A stretch of DNA of 46,238 bases from SpSt-1165 sp964391725 (lineage in GTDB: Bacteria; Chloroflexota; Anaerolineae; Anaerolineales; Anaerolineaceae): assembly GCA_964391725.1 (NCBI GenBank), contig CAYMNB010000018.1, positions 1-46,238 on the forward strand. The letters are read 5' to 3'. Shown piece by piece: positions 42,489 through 46,238 of this stretch. The number at the start of each line of letters is the position of its first letter. Within the stretch, counting starts at the first letter, position 1. Under the pieces are notes generated by a model. The model saw nothing but the letters and a program-made list of their open reading frames with translations. It was not told the DNA's origin and made no database searches. Made by a program: the position numbers and the translations under genes.

Positions 42489-43736
42489 ATGGAACAAGCC
42501 GCGCCAAATCATCTAGGGAGTCCCGTTGGCATGTCTATGTTAGCTATCGATGGCGGCAGACCGGTGCGCAGTCATCCAGTCGCCCCGTGGCCGTCTTTCG
42601 ACCAGCCACTCATCGACCGGGTGGCCGCCGTCCTGCGATCCGGCAAGGTCAACTACTGGACCGGGGATGAGGGGCACCGTTTCGAGGAAGAGTACGCCGC
42701 TTCCGTCGGACGCAAGCATGGAATCGCTCTTGCCAACGGCACTTTGGCGCTCGAGTTGGCGCTCCGCGCGCTGGGAATTGGCCCCGGGGACGATGTCGTG
42801 GTCACCTGCCGGACCTTCGTCGCCAGCGCATCGTGTGCCGCCATGCTGGGCGCCCGGCCGGTTTTTGCCGATGTGGACGCCGATAGCCAGAACACCACCG
42901 CACAGACCATTGAAGCCGCCCTCACGCCCAAGACCAAGGCTATCATCGCCGTCCATCTCGCCGGCTGGCCCTGCGAGATGGATCCCATCATGCAATTGGC
43001 CCATGACCGCGGGCTCAAGGTCATTGAAGACTGCGCCCAGGCCCACGGAGCCCGCTATAAGGACAAACCCGTCGGTAGCATCGGTGATATCGGCGCCTTT
43101 TCGTACTGCCAGGACAAGATCATGACCACCGGAGGGGAGGGCGGTTTGATCGTCCTGGATGATACTGAGTTGTACGAATGGGCGTGGAGCTTCAAAGACC
43201 ACGGCAAGAGCTACGACGCCGTCCATCGGAGGCAACACCCCCCCGGCTTCCGTTGGCTCCATGAGAGCGTCGGCACTAACTGGCGTATGACCGAGATGCA
43301 GGCCGCCATCGGCCGTGTCCTGCTGGGGCGGCTCCCGGACTGGGTACACCGTCGTCGCGAGCATGCTCAGAGGCTCAAAGAACATCTCGCTGAGATAGAG
43401 GGGATCAGGCTCGCAATCCCCCCCGCGCACATCTATCACTCCTATTACAAGTTCTACTGCTTTGTCCGTCCCGAGCGTCTCAAGCAGGGCTGGGACCGCG
43501 ATCGCATCATGAACGCCATAGCCACCGAGGGGGTGCCGTGCTATAGCGGTGGTTGCCCCGAAGTGTATCGCGAAGGCGTCTTTGCAGGGGCGGCGGCCCC
43601 GGGGTTCTGCCTGCCTACGGCCCAAGAGTTGGGCCGGACCAGCCTAATGCTACTCGTTCACCCGACCTTGTCGGAACAAGACATAAGGGACACGGCCCAT
43701 GCGGTGGCAAAGGTCATGCAGGCGGCAACGGCCTGA
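42489..43736 (+). CDS. DegT/DnrJ/EryC1-family PLP-dependent sugar aminotransferase
   Basis: Transfers an amino group to a keto-sugar nucleotide, giving an amino sugar for the EPS. It has 415 residues with all family marks: NGTLALELALRALGIGPGDDV, VIEDCAQAHGA (Asp181 stacking on the cofactor) and FSYCQDKIMTTGGEGG with Lys210 as the Schiff-base lysine. It closes WRMTEMQAAIGRVLLGRL. AGAGG lies about 8 nt before ATG 42489; an ATG at 42531 is an alternative. The keto substrate could come from the membrane epimerase encoded next or from the decarboxylase-like enzyme at 8926-9915. Confidence 0.9.
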   Translation: MEQAAPNHLGSPVGMSMLAIDGGRPVRSHPVAPWPSFDQPLIDRVAAVLRSGKVNYWTGDEGHRFEEEYAASVGRKHGIALANGTLALELALRALGIGPGDDVVVTCRTFVASASCAAMLGARPVFADVDADSQNTTAQTIEAALTPKTKAIIAVHLAGWPCEMDPIMQLAHDRGLKVIEDCAQAHGARYKDKPVGSIGDIGAFSYCQDKIMTTGGEGGLIVLDDTELYEWAWSFKDHGKSYDAVHRRQHPPGFRWLHESVGTNWRMTEMQAAIGRVLLGRLPDWVHRRREHAQRLKEHLAEIEGIRLAIPPAHIYHSYYKFYCFVRPERLKQGWDRDRIMNAIATEGVPCYSGGCPEVYREGVFAGAAAPGFCLPTAQELGRTSLMLLVHPTLSEQDIRDTAHAVAKVMQAATA

Positions 43737-44149
43737 GGCGCAGCCCGATTCCCGAGCCTAGAGGTCCAGCCGAAAGTCCGGCCGGTCCGTTTCATGTCAT
43801 TCTGAGCGTCCATCTCGCGCAGCGAGATAGCGAAGAATCCCGTTGAATGCCAGGGGATTCTGCGAGTTGCTCCCTCCGGGAGCGGACGCTCTCAGAATGA
43901 CACTCTTGGCGAAGGTGGGGTTTCCGGCCGGACTTCTAGGGCCCTCGCGGCGGCGACAGAGACGTGGGGGGCGGGCCCGAGGCGCCTTCGGGCTCCGCGT
44001 CTGGAACATGGACCGCAGCGCCGGGCCGGCAGGCCCATGCATGCCACCTACCCCGAGTGATTTCGTAGAGAGCGGGAGCCGTCCGCGGGGTGTCTGTGAG
44101 GCCCCCGACTTCTGGATGCGTCCGTCCCTACAACCGGGAGATGACTCGC
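43737..44149. other. Intergenic region with structured element
   Basis: 413 bp. The element copy at 43757-43940 takes up nearly half. The remainder shows no gene. GGGAG (44136-44140) at the end is the ribosome site of the next gene. Confidence 0.5.
43757..43940 (+). mobile_element. MITE-like structured element, copy D (184 bp, complete)
   Basis: Core 43795-43902, exactly 108 bp, with 38-bp flanks on both sides. The ends CCTAGAGGTCC and GGACTTCTAGG are inverted repeats. The middle hairpin pairs GAATCCC with GGGATTC, whereas copy A has GGATCTC with GAGATTC, a compensatory CTC/GAG to CCC/GGG change. No clear target-site duplication was seen. Confidence 0.72.
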
Positions 44150-45754
44150 ATGAGTGGCTCCACTTTTTGGCGACCCACCGTCGTCCGTTTGCGCAGGACG
44201 ATAGCTGTCGAGACCATTGCCCGTGTCATCGCGGATACTCTACTGGTGAGCGCGGGGCTCTTCGTTGCGTTCTTCCTGCAGTATATCGGTGAGCTGTGGA
44301 CCGCCGATGCCGGCTCCGCAACCGCCAGGAGCCTGCTGGATCAGTACGTGGCTCTCTACGCTGCAGGCCTGTGGCCTCTTGTACTCATCAGCATTCTCAC
44401 CTTCTGGATCAGCGGCTTTTACTCTCGCGGGCGCGCGTACCAAAGCCGCTTCAAGGCTCTGATTATCGTCCAGGCCGTGGGGATCTCCCACCTGGCATTT
44501 GCCTCGCTCCAGTGGTTCTTGGCCAACGTCACCGTTACCCCACGGGCCGTGGTCATCGCCTCGTGGGGTATCACTACCCTGCTGCTGCTTGGCGCACGCC
44601 TGTGGTCTGCCATATGGAAGTACCTGGCTTCTATCGAGGAGAGCCTGGGCTACCGGCCTGCCCCGAATAAGATGCGCTCCATCCTGGTCATCGGCGGCGC
44701 CGGGTACATCGGGTCGGCACTGCTCCCCTTGCTCTTGGAGAAAGGCTACAGGGTGCGCCTGCTGGACTTGTTTGTCTACGGCGACGAAGCCATCGGTGAG
44801 CTCTTGGATCATCCGAACCTCGAGATCATGCGCGCCGACTTCCGCCAGGTCAACAAGGTTGTCGAGGCCGTGCGGGGGATGGACGCCATCGTGCATCTTG
44901 GGGCCATCGTCGGTGATCCGGCTTGCGAGCTCAATGCCGATCTGACCATTGAAATCAACCTCATGGCCACGCGCATGATCGCCGAGGTGGCCAAGGGCAG
45001 CGGAGTCCGCCGGTTGGTATTCGCCAGCACCTGCTCGGTCTATGGAGCCAGCGATCTCACCCTGGATGAGCGGTCAGAACTCAATCCGGTCTCCTTGTAT
45101 GCCCGCAGCAAGATCGCCTCTGAGTTGGTCTTGCTCAACATGGTCGAGGAAAACTTCGCCCCGGTCATTCTTCGCTTCGCCACGATCTATGGCCTGTCGG
45201 GGCGCAGCCGCTTCGATCTGGTGGTCAACTTGCTGTCTGCCAAGGCCGTTACGGACGGCAAGATCACCCTGTTTGGGGGAGACCAATGGCGTCCGTTTAT
45301 CCACGTCGAGGATGCAGCCCGCGGGGTACTGGCGGCTCTGGAGGCCTCCGAAGCCGATGTCCGTGGGCAAATCTTCAACATCGGCTCCAATGCCCAGAAC
45401 TTCACGCTTAAGGACGTGGCCGACCTCATCCAAGCACAGGTACCCTCTGCCGAGGTACTTGAACTCGGCTCCGATGGTGACAAGCGCAACTATCGGGTCA
45501 ACTGCGACAAGGCGGCGCGCAGTTTGAAGTTCTCGCCCCAGTGGGAAATCGAGCAGGGCATCAACCAGGTGATCAGCGCCGTTCAATCCGGGGTGGTGAG
45601 GGACTATCGCGACAGCAAGCACAGCAATGTCAAATTCCTCAGCGAGACAGCCAACGACGTCCTCCAAATCCGGGAAGACTGGGTGGATAAGCTGCTGGTG
45701 GATGAGTGCGCGCAGATTGCCCAGGACGCGTTGAGCCGCGCGAACCGTGCGTAA
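44150..45754 (+). CDS. Membrane-anchored NAD-dependent sugar-nucleotide epimerase/dehydratase
   Basis: 534-residue fusion. The N-terminal part (about 1-165) has four hydrophobic helices (VIADTLLVSAGLFVAFFLQYI, GLWPLVLISILTFWISGFY, IVQAVGISHLAFASLQWFL, VVIASWGITTLLLLGARLW) like the membrane part of WbpM/CapD-type or priming-transferase proteins. The C-terminal part (about 174-470) is an extended SDR: SILVIGGAGYIGSALLPLL, VHLGAIVGDPACE, STCSVYG, catalytic YARSK, and FIHVEDAARGV. WbpM-type enzymes instead carry a different dehydratase. ATG 44150 follows GGGAG by 9 nt. The reaction is unknown, perhaps 4-epimerisation or dehydration at the membrane next to the glycosyltransferases. Confidence 0.83.
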   Translation: MSGSTFWRPTVVRLRRTIAVETIARVIADTLLVSAGLFVAFFLQYIGELWTADAGSATARSLLDQYVALYAAGLWPLVLISILTFWISGFYSRGRAYQSRFKALIIVQAVGISHLAFASLQWFLANVTVTPRAVVIASWGITTLLLLGARLWSAIWKYLASIEESLGYRPAPNKMRSILVIGGAGYIGSALLPLLLEKGYRVRLLDLFVYGDEAIGELLDHPNLEIMRADFRQVNKVVEAVRGMDAIVHLGAIVGDPACELNADLTIEINLMATRMIAEVAKGSGVRRLVFASTCSVYGASDLTLDERSELNPVSLYARSKIASELVLLNMVEENFAPVILRFATIYGLSGRSRFDLVVNLLSAKAVTDGKITLFGGDQWRPFIHVEDAARGVLAALEASEADVRGQIFNIGSNAQNFTLKDVADLIQAQVPSAEVLELGSDGDKRNYRVNCDKAARSLKFSPQWEIEQGINQVISAVQSGVVRDYRDSKHSNVKFLSETANDVLQIREDWVDKLLVDECAQIAQDALSRANRA

Positions 45755-46162
45755 GTCGTCCAGTCCGCTGTTTGTTGGGACCCATCACCGCAAGTAGGTC
45801 TGATTTCAAAACTCCAGCACCATCAGGACGCGTCCGGTGTTGTTGTGCTACCATCATGCCGGTGCATGGTAGAGGCGCGCTAATGTCACACGCGCCGGAA
45901 TCTGCACTTCGCAACGAACGTGAGGCACCAACACATGCGTCGGGCTGGTTCGGGATGTGCCACCGGCTGCGCCAGGTGGTGTGACGGACCGGGCCGGCGC
46001 TTGCCTTCCTCCGCAATGCACCGCTGGGAGATTGGCCTCTTGCTCGGTCTTGCTCGGCCCTCTCGCGCGTCACGAGCCGCCTGGTCCAAAAGGCTCGCGG
46101 AGGTTCTTGGGCGTCCGAGCCCGATTGAGCCGAAGAGGTCCCTGGCTTTGGGCGGTGACGAC
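45755..46162. other. Intergenic region at the contig end
   Basis: About 408 bp without a recognisable gene. A hairpin CTACCAT (45849-45855) / ATGGTAG (45867-45873) has no T-tract. It contains CAACGAACGTG (near 45911), an 11-base match to the palindromic array core, probably by chance. Confidence 0.4.
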
Positions 46163-46238
46163 CCTATAGAAGCGCGGCCGAGAAGTCCGGCCGGCCCGGT
46201 TCCTGTCATCCTGAGCGTCCATCTCGCGCAGCGAGATA
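46163..46238 (+). mobile_element. MITE-like structured element, left part at the contig end
   Basis: It begins CCTATAGAAGCGCGGCCG and runs into the core from 46204. The contig ends inside it. Its left end is an inverted match to the right end of copy A (CGGCCGCGCCTATAGG, 150-165). Joined to copy A it gives a complete 186-bp element. Confidence 0.7.
46184..46238. repeat. Terminal direct repeat, right copy
   Basis: Identical to 1-55. If trimmed, the circular molecule is 46183 bp, counting the 100 N as written. Confidence 0.85.

Noticed and set aside
43757..43940. Insertion sequence
   Set aside because: At 184 bp it has no transposase; it is kept as a non-autonomous structured element only.

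Overview
The window reads as one accessory replicon of a Gram-negative (diderm) bacterium of about 60% GC. The first and last 55 bases are identical (1-55 and 46184-46238). A 55-bp repeat also flanks the only assembly gap (100 N, 32351-32450), so 55 is very probably the assembler k-mer. The contig is therefore most simply a circle of about 46.18 kb. The caveat is that the shared 55-mer lies inside a dispersed repeat. The host cannot be named from the sequence. An outer-membrane polysaccharide export protein, a lipoprotein and a predicted beta-barrel argue for a diderm. An Armatimonadota- or Planctomycetota-like phylum is a guess only.

Layout. (1) 450-26817, all on the plus strand: a Wzx/Wzy-type exopolysaccharide (EPS) locus. 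It has a Wzc-like co-polymerase, glucuronokinase, Wzx flippase, Wzy-like polymerase, four GT4 glycosyltransferases, three methyltransferases, a polysaccharide deacetylase, two sugar-nucleotide epimerase/dehydratases, an ATP-grasp/LMW tyrosine phosphatase fusion, a nucleotidyltransferase/galactokinase-like fusion and an export protein with 12 SLBB repeats. (2) 26869-34621: a small DMT/SMR transporter, a GHMP sugar kinase, a minus-strand ABC exporter operon (permease, ATPase, thioredoxin-like lipoprotein) and two envelope proteins. (3) 34622-40417: the maintenance module. It has an iteron/DnaA-box origin, a membrane thioredoxin-like protein, an RPA-type replication initiator, a tandem palindromic repeat array, an ExeA-like AAA ATPase plus ribbon-helix-helix pair resembling a partition operon, and a tyrosine recombinase. 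(4) 40418-45754: two candidate C-rich small RNAs with terminators, another GHMP kinase, a DegT-type aminotransferase and a membrane-anchored epimerase. If the molecule is circular these lead back into the EPS locus.

How the parts fit. The sugar kinases and the nucleotidyltransferase/kinase fusion would activate free sugars (glucuronate and galactose- or heptose-like). The epimerases and aminotransferase would convert them. GT4 enzymes would build a lipid-linked unit, with methyltransferases and the deacetylase decorating it. Wzx, Wzy, Wzc-like and SLBB proteins would flip, polymerise and export it. No priming polyprenyl-phosphate glycosyltransferase is seen, so the first step would depend on the chromosome.

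Four full copies (one reconstituted across the contig junction) and one half copy of a structured inverted-repeat element sit only between genes. Each full copy has a core of exactly 108 bp that can fold into a four-arm structure with compensatory changes. The least familiar feature is the AAA ATPase + ribbon-helix-helix + repeat-array cassette, a possible partition system without a ParA-type ATPase.
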